From UM-FILTER-40-17 sp032251335 (lineage in GTDB: Bacteria; Bacteroidota; Bacteroidia; Flavobacteriales; Flavobacteriaceae): DNA of 64,000 nucleotides. Under the pieces are notes generated by a model. The model was not told where the DNA came from. It worked only from the letters and a program-made list of their open reading frames with translations, and did not search any database. How positions within the stretch are numbered: the first letter of the stretch is position 1; the number at the start of each line of letters is the position of its first letter. The translations under genes and the position numbers were made by a program. Positions 1 through 7,474 of this stretch are shown here, piece by piece. The DNA lies in assembly GCA_032251335.1 (NCBI GenBank), contig JAVVDW010000006.1, forward strand, positions 62,001 through 126,000, read 5' to 3'.

Positions 1-153
1 GCCTTTGATGCGCACTTCGCCAATGCCAAGTGAGGATACGATAGGCGCGTGGTTGTCTAAAATTTGAAACTGACCTTGGGTGCCCGGAAGCGATACAACT
101 TCTGCTTCGCCGGCGTACAAGATGGCTTCGGGGGTTATGATTTCGAGCGTCAT
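1..153 (-). CDS. atpC: ATP synthase epsilon subunit, 3'-truncated by window edge
   Basis: Epsilon subunit of the F1 sector, which couples rotation and restrains ATP hydrolysis. Only the first 51 codons are present, beginning MTLEIITPEAILYAGEAEVV and continuing into the typical LPGTQGQFQILDNHAPIVSSL region of the N-terminal beta-sandwich. The ATG is at 153 on the minus strand and the gene runs off the left edge. It starts 9 bp after the atpD stop codon, so the two are cotranscribed; a separate atpDC pair is the usual arrangement in Flavobacteriia. Identification rests on the N-terminal sequence and on the neighbour. Confidence 0.93.
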   Translation of the reverse strand, partial: MTLEIITPEAILYAGEAEVVSLPGTQGQFQILDNHAPIVSSLGIGEVRIKG

Positions 154-162
154 AAATTTGTT

Positions 163-1674
163 TTAAGCTTCTGCCAACATTTTTTCGCCGGCTTCAATGG
201 CTTCTTCTATAGTGCCTTTGAGGTTGAAAGCTGCTTCGGGCAGGTGATCCAATTCTCCGTCAATAATCATGTTGAACCCTTTGATGGTATCTTTGATGTC
301 CACCAAAACGCCCGGAATACCAGTAAACTGTTCCGCCACGTGGAATGGTTGAGAAAGGAAGCGCTGTACGCGACGCGCTCTTGATACGACCAATTTGTCT
401 TCGTCGCTCAATTCTTCCATGCCCAAAATGGCAATGATATCTTGTAGTTCTTTATAGCGTTGCAAAATTTCTTTGACGCGTTGGGCGCAGTTGTAATGTT
501 CATGTCCAATAATTTCGGGAGAGAGAATTCTGGACGTAGAATCTAACGGATCCACAGCCGGATAAATACCCAACTCAGCAATTTTTCTGGAAAGTACCGT
601 GGTCGCGTCTAAGTGTGCAAAAGTAGTAGCAGGTGCAGGGTCGGTCAAGTCATCAGCCGGGACATACACAGCTTGTACAGAGGTGATAGAGCCGCGTTTG
701 GTGGAGGTAATCCGCTCTTGCATGGCACCCATTTCGGAGGCAAGTGTGGGTTGGTAACCCACAGCAGAAGGCATACGACCCAACAGTGCAGATACTTCGG
801 AACCGGCTTGTGTAAATCGGAAAATGTTATCTACAAAGAAAAGCACGTCTTTGCCTTGGCCTTCGCCGGCGCCATCGCGGAAAAACTCAGCCATGGTAAG
901 TCCGGAAAGGGCTACCCTGGCACGTGCTCCGGGCGGTTCGTTCATCTGGCCGAAAACGAAAGTTGCTTTGGATTCTTTGAGGGCGTTTTCGTCCACTTTA
1001 GACAGATCCCAACCGCCTTCTTCCATAGAATGCATAAAGTCGTCGCCGTATTTGATAATACCGGATTCGAGCATTTCGCGAAGCAAGTCATTTCCTTCTC
1101 GTGTACGCTCGCCCACGCCAGCAAAAACCGAAAGACCACCGTGGCCTTTGGCGATATTGTTGATCAATTCTTGTATCAAAACTGTTTTACCTACACCGGC
1201 ACCGCCAAACAGACCAATTTTACCGCCTTTAGCGTAAGGTTCGATAAGGTCGATGACTTTGATGCCCGTAAAAAGCACTTCTGTAGAGGTAGATAAATCT
1301 TCAAATTTTGGTGCTTCTCTGTGGATAGACATGCCGTTTTTGCCCTCTTTTGGGAGCGCTTTAATGCCGTCTATGGCATCTCCTACTACATTAAAGAGGC
1401 GTCCGTAAACTTCTTTTCCAATCGGCATTTGAATCGGCGCATGGGTAGCAACTACCTCGGTGCCGCGGCTCAATCCGTCAGTGGCATCCATGGCGACAGC
1501 ACGAATGGTGTTTTGACCTACGTGTTGCTGAACTTCGAGCACAAGCTTGGTACCATCGGCTTTAGTGATTTCTAAGCTGTCATATATTTTGGGCAGTTCA
1601 TTGTCTTTGTTTTCAAACAAAACGTCCACAACCGGACCGATAATTTGGATGACTTTACCTGTTAAATTCGCCAT
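163..1674 (-). CDS. atpD: F0F1 ATP synthase subunit beta
   Basis: Catalytic beta subunit of the membrane-bound ATP synthase. The 503-residue length is normal. The Walker A motif GGAGVGKT lies at about residues 157-164, followed by the conserved GERTREGNDL segment, the catalytic-loop FVDNIFRFTQAGSEVSALLGRMPS region (read here in two parts) and the C-terminal helical domain with the DELSEED-like stretch ELSDEDK. The start is ATG at 1674, giving MANLTGKVIQIIGPVVDV, which aligns with the family N-terminus. A Bacteroidota -7 element is seen about 50 bp upstream. Nothing is unusual. Confidence 0.99.
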   Translation of the reverse strand: MANLTGKVIQIIGPVVDVLFENKDNELPKIYDSLEITKADGTKLVLEVQQHVGQNTIRAVAMDATDGLSRGTEVVATHAPIQMPIGKEVYGRLFNVVGDAIDGIKALPKEGKNGMSIHREAPKFEDLSTSTEVLFTGIKVIDLIEPYAKGGKIGLFGGAGVGKTVLIQELINNIAKGHGGLSVFAGVGERTREGNDLLREMLESGIIKYGDDFMHSMEEGGWDLSKVDENALKESKATFVFGQMNEPPGARARVALSGLTMAEFFRDGAGEGQGKDVLFFVDNIFRFTQAGSEVSALLGRMPSAVGYQPTLASEMGAMQERITSTKRGSITSVQAVYVPADDLTDPAPATTFAHLDATTVLSRKIAELGIYPAVDPLDSTSRILSPEIIGHEHYNCAQRVKEILQRYKELQDIIAILGMEELSDEDKLVVSRARRVQRFLSQPFHVAEQFTGIPGVLVDIKDTIKGFNMIIDGELDHLPEAAFNLKGTIEEAIEAGEKMLAEA

Positions 1675-1722
1675 GAAATAATGCTTTTAAGTTAGGATTG
1701 AACCCCTTGCGGTTTCCGGGCG

Positions 1723-1730
1723 CAAAGATA
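1723..1730 (-). promoter_or_regulatory. Bacteroidota -7 element for atpDC
   Basis: On the minus strand this reads TATCTTTG, a perfect match to the Bacteroidota TAnnTTTG element, 48 bp upstream of the atpD ATG. No clean TTTG -33 box is seen at the usual spacing, so only the -7 element is supported. Confidence 0.5.
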
Positions 1731-1848
1731 ATATTTTAGAAAATAAAAATCCTAATTAGTTTTGATTTTTTCCCGTTTGTTGAAAAAGCATCGTTTCTGT
1801 GGGTTTTTTGTCTGTTTTTAAAGTGGGTTATTCGTTCTTTTTAACTCA

Positions 1849-1915
1849 GATAAAACAGCTAGTGACCAGATAAACTTTATGTATTTGAGGCTTTGAAAAG
1901 GTTTGATGTTTTATC
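1849..1915. repeat. Inverted repeat in atpD-tig intergenic gap
   Basis: GATAAAACA at 1849-1857 is repeated in inverse as TGTTTTATC at 1907-1915, 49 bp apart, inside the 409-bp AT-rich gap between the divergent genes atpD and tig. Apart from the two promoters, nothing else recognisable is seen in the gap. It could be a weak structure or chance in AT-rich sequence. Confidence 0.25.
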
Positions 1916-2021
1916 AGCTTACCTCACAAAAACGTTTTTTTGATGGAACTAGAATTAGGGATGTTGTTTTGTCTAATTTGCTTTGGGCTTTGTCCAACGG
2001 CGTGTAACTTACCCAAATTAA

Positions 2022-2052
2022 TTTGCCAAATGCTTAAATAGTAGTATTTTTG
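2022..2052 (+). promoter_or_regulatory. Promoter of tig
   Basis: TTTG at 2022-2025, a 19-bp spacer and TATTTTTG at 2045-2052 make a full Bacteroidota sigma-ABfr promoter (consensus TTTG-N19-TAnnTTTG). It ends 31 bp before the tig ATG. Confidence 0.75.
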
Positions 2053-2083
2053 CATCCATTTTTTAAGCAAATACACAGAGATT

Positions 2084-3403
2084 ATGCAAATTACCAAAGA
2101 GCAAATAGATGCGCTCAATGCCGTGCTTACTATTAATTTAGAAAAACAGGACTACGCGGAAAAAGTAGATAAAGTACTCAGCGACTATCGCAAAACTGCG
2201 AATATTCCGGGGTTCCGAAAAGGACACGTCCCATTGAACTTGGTCAAAAAGCAATATGGCAAAGCCGTGTTGGTGGACGAAGTAAACAAGTTGTTGCAAG
2301 ATGCCTTGGAAAAATATTTAACAGAAGAAAAATTGGATGTTTTGGGCAATCCGCTTCCCAAACCTCAAGACAACCTCGATTGGAATGCCGAACAATTTAC
2401 CTTTGAGTTTGAAATAGGCCTTGCACCCGAATTTGAAATAGACCTGAAACCCGGTAAAAAGGTTACTTGGTACAAAATCGTGGCAGATGAAAAAGCCATA
2501 GAAATGCAAATAGCCAATATCAATAAATACTACGGCAAATTGGTTTCTCAAACAGCAGTGGTTGACAATGCCATCATCAAAGCCACCGTGAAAAACGAAA
2601 CACACAGCGTGAATGCCGCCGTTGACCTCGAATGGGATGAGCTCTCATCCGATGCACAAAAAATTCTAAAAGGTGCCAAGTCCGGTGACACGCTCCTTAT
2701 TCAGGCACAAAAACTTTTCCTAAATCCACACGATTTGATGCATCAGCTGAAGTTGGAACACGACCAAGCGCACCAATTAGATGTAGATTTGGAGATCACT
2801 TTAAATGAAGTAAACAGCCGAGAAGCCGCCGAGCTGAATCAGGAATTATTCGACAAAATCTTCGAGCCCGGTAAGGTGAATAGCGAAGCTGAGCTGCGAC
2901 TCAAACTCAAAGAAGATTTTGAAAAGCAACTCGCCCAACAAAGCGATCAGAAATTGCTCAACGATATGACTGAATATTTGGTAGAACACACCAAATTTGA
3001 CTTGCCTGCCGGTTTTCTTCAAAAATGGATTCAAGCCACAGGCGAAAAACAAATGAGTGACCAAGAAGCTGAAAAAGCTTATCAGGAATCTGAAAAAGCC
3101 TTGCGTTTTCAGCTGATTGAAGGCAAACTTGTAAAAGACCACGCGCTTCGTGTGAGTTATGAAGAACTAAAGTCTAAAGCCAAAGAATTGATTGCGCAAC
3201 AAATGGCACAATTCGGTCAAACAGATGTAGATGATGCACAGCTGGAAGAAATTTCCAATCGAATTTTGACCAACCAAGACGAAGCCAAAAGACTCTCTGA
3301 ACAAGTTTTCTCACTAAAAATGATTAATTTTTACAAAGAAAACTGCGGTTTGAAAGAAAAAGAGATTACTTACGACGACTTTATCAAAGAAGTTTATGGC
3401 TAA
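2084..3403 (+). CDS. tig: Trigger factor, ribosome-associated chaperone
   Basis: ATP-independent chaperone that binds at the ribosome exit tunnel and meets nascent chains. The 439-residue length fits the family. The ribosome-binding domain occupies roughly residues 1-115, with the signature region IPGFRKGHVPLNLVKKQYG near 40-60 (the GFRKG loop). The middle PPIase-like region is divergent, as is usual in Bacteroidota. A lysine- and glutamine-rich helical C-terminal domain follows, with arms near PAGFLQKWI. The ATG at 2084 lies just after a full promoter. The neighbours clpP and clpX downstream give the common tig-clpP-clpX order, but clpP has its own promoter signal and a hairpin separates them. 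Confidence 0.97.
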   Translation: MQITKEQIDALNAVLTINLEKQDYAEKVDKVLSDYRKTANIPGFRKGHVPLNLVKKQYGKAVLVDEVNKLLQDALEKYLTEEKLDVLGNPLPKPQDNLDWNAEQFTFEFEIGLAPEFEIDLKPGKKVTWYKIVADEKAIEMQIANINKYYGKLVSQTAVVDNAIIKATVKNETHSVNAAVDLEWDELSSDAQKILKGAKSGDTLLIQAQKLFLNPHDLMHQLKLEHDQAHQLDVDLEITLNEVNSREAAELNQELFDKIFEPGKVNSEAELRLKLKEDFEKQLAQQSDQKLLNDMTEYLVEHTKFDLPAGFLQKWIQATGEKQMSDQEAEKAYQESEKALRFQLIEGKLVKDHALRVSYEELKSKAKELIAQQMAQFGQTDVDDAQLEEISNRILTNQDEAKRLSEQVFSLKMINFYKENCGLKEKEITYDDFIKEVYG

Positions 3404-3420
3404 CCAATTTGTTTAATTAG

Positions 3421-3428
3421 TATCTTTG
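3421..3428 (+). promoter_or_regulatory. -7 element upstream of clpP
   Basis: TATCTTTG, a perfect TAnnTTTG element, lies 18 bp after the tig stop and 51 bp before the clpP ATG. The -33 box is not clear, so this is a partial promoter call. Confidence 0.45.
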
Positions 3429-3459
3429 AAGCGTTACCCAAACGGATGTAACGCTTTTT
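3429..3459 (+). terminator. Hairpin with T-tract between tig and clpP
   Basis: AAGCGTTAC (3429-3437) pairs with GTAACGCTT (3448-3456), a 9-bp perfect stem that ends in a short T run. It is a candidate intrinsic terminator for tig. Because it sits directly after the putative clpP -7 element, it could instead be part of the clpP 5' leader. Confidence 0.6.
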
Positions 3460-3478
3460 CATTTAATAGCATTCAATT

Positions 3479-4147
3479 ATGAATTACGGACAAGAGTTTA
3501 AAAAATTCGCTACCAAAAATCAGGGTGTCAACAGCATGTATTACGACAAAATCGTCAGTAGTATGACACCTTACATCATAGAAGAACGCCAGATGAATGT
3601 GGCCCAAATGGATGTTTTTTCCCGTTTGATGATGGACAGAATTATCTTCCTGGGCACGGCTATTGACGACCACATTGCCAACATCATTCAGGCGCAATTG
3701 CTTTTCTTGGAAAGTGTAGATGCTTCCAAAGACATACAAATTTATATCAATTCGCCCGGTGGTGGCGTTTATGCCGGTATGGGCATTTATGACACCATGC
3801 AATTTATAAAACCCGAAGTGGCCACCATATGCACTGGTATTGCCGCATCTATGGGTGCCGTGCTAATGTGTGCCGGACAAAAGGGCAAAAGATCGGCTTT
3901 GCCGCACTCTCGTGTGATGATTCACCAACCGCTTGGTGGTGCGCAAGGTCAGGCATCGGATATTGAAATTACCACCCGCGAAATTTTAAAACTCAAAAAA
4001 GAGTTGTACGAAATCATCGCCAAACATTCCGAGCAACCCTTTGAGAAAGTGGAAAGTGACAGCGATCGCGATTATTGGATGAAAGCTGAAGAAGCCAAAG
4101 CCTATGGCATGGTGGACGAGATATTGACAAGAAACCCCAACGTTTAA
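3479..4147 (+). CDS. clpP: ATP-dependent Clp protease proteolytic subunit
   Basis: Serine protease that forms the double-heptamer ClpP chamber and degrades substrates unfolded by ClpX. The 222 residues contain the catalytic serine in GIAASMG (Ser124), the catalytic histidine in MIHQP (His149) and the likely aspartate in DRDYWM (Asp198). The oxyanion strand INSPGGGVYAG is also present. The ATG at 3479 leaves about 25 residues before the mature core, similar to other Bacteroidota ClpP. clpX follows after 9 bp, so the two are an operon. Confidence 0.98.
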   Translation: MNYGQEFKKFATKNQGVNSMYYDKIVSSMTPYIIEERQMNVAQMDVFSRLMMDRIIFLGTAIDDHIANIIQAQLLFLESVDASKDIQIYINSPGGGVYAGMGIYDTMQFIKPEVATICTGIAASMGAVLMCAGQKGKRSALPHSRVMIHQPLGGAQGQASDIEITTREILKLKKELYEIIAKHSEQPFEKVESDSDRDYWMKAEEAKAYGMVDEILTRNPNV

Positions 4148-4156
4148 AAAAAGATT

Positions 4157-5386
4157 ATGGCCAAAGATGATTTGCATTGCTCGTTTTGCGGCAGACCCAA
4201 ATCCGAAACCAACCTGCTGATTGCAGGCATGGATTCGCATATTTGTGATCAATGTGTAGAACAGGCAAACGGCATCGTTTTGGAAGAAGTAAACGCTGCC
4301 AAACAACAAAAAGGCGCGGGAGGTTTGAAGCTTTACAAGCCTCAAGAGATTAAAGAATTTCTCGATCTCTACGTCATCGGGCAAAACCACACCAAAAGAG
4401 TACTTTCCGTTGCGGTTTACAATCACTACAAAAGACTGCGGCAAAAGACCAAAGACGAGGTGGAAATTCAAAAAAGCAACATCATTATGGTGGGGCAAAC
4501 CGGTACCGGAAAAACCCTTATGGCCAAAACGATCGCCCGCCTGTTGGATGTGCCGCTTGCCATTGTAGATGCTACCGTTTTGACTGAAGCCGGCTACGTA
4601 GGTGAAGATGTAGAAAGCATCTTGACTCGCCTGCTGCAAGCGGCCGATTACAACTTGGAAAAAGCCGAACGCGGCATTGTTTTTATCGATGAGATTGATA
4701 AAATAGCCCGCAAGAGCGATAACCCGTCTATCACACGCGATGTTTCCGGTGAAGGTGTCCAACAAGCGCTGCTGAAACTTTTGGAAGGAACGGTCGTCAA
4801 CGTACCACCCAAAGGTGGACGCAAACATCCCGATCAAAAATTTATAGAAGTCAATACAGAAAACATACTCTTTATAGCCGGTGGTGCTTTTGACGGTATC
4901 GAAAGACACATTACCAAAAGGCTCAATATGCAGGCAGTGGGCTACAAAGCTTCACAAGACGGCAACCGTGTTGACAAAGAAAATTTGTTAAAATACATCA
5001 TCCCGAAAGACCTGAAAGATTTTGGCTTGATACCGGAAATTATCGGCCGTTTGCCGGCACTTACACACCTGGACCCGCTTGATAAAGAAACCCTGAGATC
5101 CATATTGACGGAGCCCAAAAACGCTATTATCAAACAGTATGCCCGCCTGTTCGAAATGGATGGCATCAAACTGGTTTTTGAAGAAGAAGCCTTGGATGTG
5201 ATAGTCGAAAAAGCCATTGAATATAAACTTGGCGCCAGAGGCCTTCGTTCGCTTTGCGAAGCCATACTCACCGATGCCATGTATGAAATGCCCGGCACCG
5301 ATGAAAAAGCACTTTTGGTAGATGCCGACTATGTCGAATCAAAGATTTCTCAAAGCGGCCTTCGCGAACTTAAAGCGGTTTCCTAA
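4157..5386 (+). CDS. clpX: ATP-dependent Clp protease ATP-binding subunit ClpX
   Basis: AAA+ unfoldase that recognises substrates and feeds them to ClpP. The N-terminal zinc-binding domain has Cys8, Cys11, Cys30 and Cys33. Walker A GQTGTGKT lies at 113-120, the pore loop GYVG at about 147-150, and Walker B IVFIDE at about 174-179. The GGRKHPDQ loop and the C-terminal small AAA+ domain are complete; length 409 is normal. A VGY tripeptide sits where the ClpP-docking IGF loop is expected. It is cotranscribed with clpP. Confidence 0.98.
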   Translation: MAKDDLHCSFCGRPKSETNLLIAGMDSHICDQCVEQANGIVLEEVNAAKQQKGAGGLKLYKPQEIKEFLDLYVIGQNHTKRVLSVAVYNHYKRLRQKTKDEVEIQKSNIIMVGQTGTGKTLMAKTIARLLDVPLAIVDATVLTEAGYVGEDVESILTRLLQAADYNLEKAERGIVFIDEIDKIARKSDNPSITRDVSGEGVQQALLKLLEGTVVNVPPKGGRKHPDQKFIEVNTENILFIAGGAFDGIERHITKRLNMQAVGYKASQDGNRVDKENLLKYIIPKDLKDFGLIPEIIGRLPALTHLDPLDKETLRSILTEPKNAIIKQYARLFEMDGIKLVFEEEALDVIVEKAIEYKLGARGLRSLCEAILTDAMYEMPGTDEKALLVDADYVESKISQSGLRELKAVS

Positions 5387-5495
5387 GCAAGTATTTATTC
5401 GTTACTCGTAGTCTCCTAAACCCAAAATGGATTGTTACGCCTTATGTCTGCAATGGATCTAAGACGAGACTGATTTGGCATAAGCAATTTAATTA

Positions 5496-5531
5496 TTAAG
5501 CATTTGCTTAAATTAGAAATTTATATATTTG
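5496..5531 (+). promoter_or_regulatory. Promoter and palindromic operator of the mercury operon
   Basis: The perfect palindrome TTAAGCA-TT-TGCTTAA spans 5496-5511. It contains the TTTG -33 box (5503-5506) of a promoter whose -7 element is TATATTTG at 5524-5531 (17-bp spacer). ArsR/SmtB repressors bind such inverted repeats over the promoter and are released by metal. The first gene of the operon encodes an ArsR-type protein and starts 30 bp downstream, so autoregulation is inferred. Confidence 0.7.
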
Positions 5532-5561
5532 TAAAATATTTACAGTTTAATAAAACAAAAG

Positions 5562-5948
5562 ATGGAAAACACACAATCGTGCATCAGGGCGTTTGCAGAC
5601 AAAGTGCAAATAGCCAATTGTAGGGAAGCCGTACAAGACAACCAACAGGCTTTTGAAGTGCTGAGTAGTTTGTTGGCACTAGCCGGAAATGAGGTTCGGT
5701 TAAAAATTCTATTCTTATTAGAAGCAGAAGGTGAGCTCTGTCCTTGCGATTTGGCAGATATTTTAGAAATGAGCGTTCCTGCAGTTTCGCAGCACCTCCG
5801 CAAACTGAAAGACGGAGAAGTCGTCAGAGGCAGGCGCGATGGGCAAACCATCTTTTACGCACTTAAATCGGAAAAATTAGACATACTAAAACCGCTTTTT
5901 AAACATATTGTCAATCAAATATCAAAATCCCATGAACAAGTTCTCTAA
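5562..5948 (+). CDS. ArsR/SmtB-family metalloregulator of the mercury operon
   Basis: Winged-helix repressor that should leave DNA on binding a thiophilic metal. The 128 residues carry the family helix-turn-helix around residues 65-95 (DLADILEMSVPAVSQHLRKL) and the wing RGRRDGQTIFYAL. The metal-site motif ELCPCDL at about 62-68 matches the alpha-3 Cys pair (ELCVCDL) of ArsR; extra cysteines occur at 7 and 20. It is not MerR, the regulator of proteobacterial mer operons; Bacteroidota mercury operons often use ArsR-type regulators instead. It overlaps the next gene by 17 bp. The inducer is inferred to be Hg(II) from the neighbouring genes. Confidence 0.9.
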   Translation: MENTQSCIRAFADKVQIANCREAVQDNQQAFEVLSSLLALAGNEVRLKILFLLEAEGELCPCDLADILEMSVPAVSQHLRKLKDGEVVRGRRDGQTIFYALKSEKLDILKPLFKHIVNQISKSHEQVL

Positions 5949-6558
5949 TTCTGCTAAAGGGAAGCCTGGTAAAGCAGTCGGTGCCGGATTGCTCGTTGCC
6001 CTCTCTGCATCTTTGTGTTGTATTACGCCGGTTTTAGCCCTACTTTCGGGCACTTCAGGTTTCGCCTCCACCTTTTCATTTATGGAGCCATTCAGACCTT
6101 ATCTCATTGCTCTTACATTGTTGATATTGGGTTTTGCGTGGTATCTGAAACTCAAACCGGGAACACCCCAAGAAATAAAATGTGCGTGTGGTGATGACGA
6201 GAAAAAACCCTTTATACAGACCCGATTATTTTTAGGTATCGTCACCGTTTTTGCGGTTTTGATGCTGACTTTTCCTAACTATGCACACATTTTTTATCCT
6301 TCGAGTGACCGCAAGGAAGTTGTGATTGTAAATGCATCCGACGTGCAAACCACAAAGTTTGTTGTAGAGGGAATGACGTGTAACGGCTGTGCCGCCCATG
6401 TAGAAAATGTAGTAAACAAATTGACAGGCATTGTTTCTGTGGATGCCATTTATGAAGAAGGAACTACCGAAGTGACGTTCGACCAAAGTAAAGTAAGCAT
6501 CGTACAAATTAGAGAAGCCATCAATAACACGGGGTATCAAGTGGTAGGACAAAAATAG
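5932..6558 (+). CDS. merTP: Mercuric transport fusion protein MerTP
   Basis: Inner-membrane Hg(II) importer that delivers mercury to MerA. The N-terminal part is MerT-like, with three membrane segments and the first-helix cysteine pair in SLCCITPVLALLSG. After a third helix (about residues 100-120) comes a MerP-like HMA domain with the metal motif GMTCNGCAAHVE near 145-156. Fusion of MerT and MerP in one chain is known from Bacteroidota. The ATG at 5932 overlaps arsR by 17 bp and is preferred over a TTG eight codons upstream. Length is 208 residues. Confidence 0.92.
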   Translation: MNKFSNSAKGKPGKAVGAGLLVALSASLCCITPVLALLSGTSGFASTFSFMEPFRPYLIALTLLILGFAWYLKLKPGTPQEIKCACGDDEKKPFIQTRLFLGIVTVFAVLMLTFPNYAHIFYPSSDRKEVVIVNASDVQTTKFVVEGMTCNGCAAHVENVVNKLTGIVSVDAIYEEGTTEVTFDQSKVSIVQIREAINNTGYQVVGQK

Positions 6559-6592
6559 TACAGCTAACAGATGATTGAAACTTTGAAACCAG

Positions 6593-7225
6593 ATGAAGAT
6601 GCGTAGCAAAAAACTTTTCAAAACAGCCTTTGCATTGGCCATTTTTACCATAGTGTATAATGTCATCGAAGGCCTCGTTTCCACTTACCTGGGTTTCGAG
6701 GATGAAAGTTTGGCCTTGTTTGGCTTTGGATCCGACAGTTTTATAGAAGTGATCTCCGGACTCGGAATTGCCCATATGGTTGTGCGAATTCAAAAACAGC
6801 CTGAAAGCAAAAGAGATACATTTGAACGAACCGCTTTGCGCATTACTGGTTTTGCCTTCTACGCTTTGGTAGTGGGGTTAGTTGTGAGCAGTTTGCTGAC
6901 CATATGGACAGGACACAAACCCGTTACTACCTTTTGGGGAGTTGTGATTTCAATCATCTCCATTTTGGTGATGTGGCTTTTGGTTGTCTGGAAAAAACGT
7001 GTTGGCCATCAACTACATTCGGAGCCCATACTCGCCGATGCCAATTGCACCAAAGTATGCATTTATATGTCGATGATCCTACTGTTTAGCAGCGGCATTT
7101 ATGAACTGACGGGTATTCCATATATCGACAGTGTCGGTACACTCGGTTTGGCTTATTTCGCTTTTAAAGAAGGAAAGGAATGTTTTGAAAAAGCAAACAG
7201 CGACAAATATTGCGGATGTCACTAA
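6593..7225 (+). CDS. Cation-diffusion-facilitator-like membrane protein
   Basis: A 210-residue integral membrane protein with about five hydrophobic helices. The segment FGFGSDSFIEVISGLGIAH and the later HSEPILADANCTK resemble the metal-site helices 2 and 5 of CDF transporters (the D-x-x-x-D/E and H/D-x-x-x-D patterns), but the cytoplasmic CDF C-terminal domain is absent. It ends in a cysteine- and histidine-rich tail (YCGCH). It sits between merTP and merA in the same direction, so a role in moving mercury or another thiophilic metal is inferred, not shown. ATG at 6593; MRSKK two codons later is an alternative start. Confidence 0.75.
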   Translation: MKMRSKKLFKTAFALAIFTIVYNVIEGLVSTYLGFEDESLALFGFGSDSFIEVISGLGIAHMVVRIQKQPESKRDTFERTALRITGFAFYALVVGLVVSSLLTIWTGHKPVTTFWGVVISIISILVMWLLVVWKKRVGHQLHSEPILADANCTKVCIYMSMILLFSSGIYELTGIPYIDSVGTLGLAYFAFKEGKECFEKANSDKYCGCH

Positions 7226-7256
7226 CCTCAGTTGTTTGCATATTAAATGTATCACA

Positions 7257-7474
7257 ATGACACCAAAAAATTTATACCATACGAAAAATATGGATGCACA
7301 TCACGTGGATGACCTCTCACCACTGCGCACAGTCATAGAAAAAGTACTTTCAAAAAATGAAGGTGTAAAATCAGCCAAGATGAGTCACACCACACCACTT
7401 GCGAATGTTCCTTTAACCCTTCTAAAACCAGTAAAGAAGAAATCATGAATAGTATTAACAACACAAAAAATTAC
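7257..7474 (+). pseudogene. Frameshifted HMA (MerP/NmerA-like) domain remnant
   Basis: Two adjacent frames together resemble one heavy-metal-associated domain. Frame 3 from 7257 gives LRTVIEKVLSKNEGVKSAKM, close to the helix-1/strand-2 pattern of HMA domains. From about 7382 the merA frame gives CECSFNPSKTSKEEIMNSIN, the usual C-terminal strand and helix. In the merA frame a TGA at 7358-7360 blocks any longer protein. The metal motif GMTCxxC is not recognisable (NMDAHHVDD in its place). The likely origin is the N-terminal HMA domain of merA, or a small merP-like gene, broken by an indel near 7380-7400. Confidence 0.55.

Noticed and set aside
1924..2118. 64-residue minus-strand ORF between atpD and tig
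   Set aside because: It overlaps the tig promoter and start, has no recognisable family and no promoter of its own; chance ORF in AT-rich sequence.
3986..4909. 307-residue ORF antisense to clpP/clpX
   Set aside because: Long only because it mirrors the codon pattern of clpX; phenylalanine-rich shadow translation without any domain.
5908..5931. TTG start that would lengthen MerTP by eight residues
   Set aside because: The ATG at 5932 gives the normal MerT N-terminus; the extension lies inside arsR and adds no feature.
7131..7256. Upstream part of a 105-residue ORF that overlaps the CDF-like gene
   Set aside because: It runs out of frame through the 3' end of a good gene; only the part after 7257 has HMA-like content.
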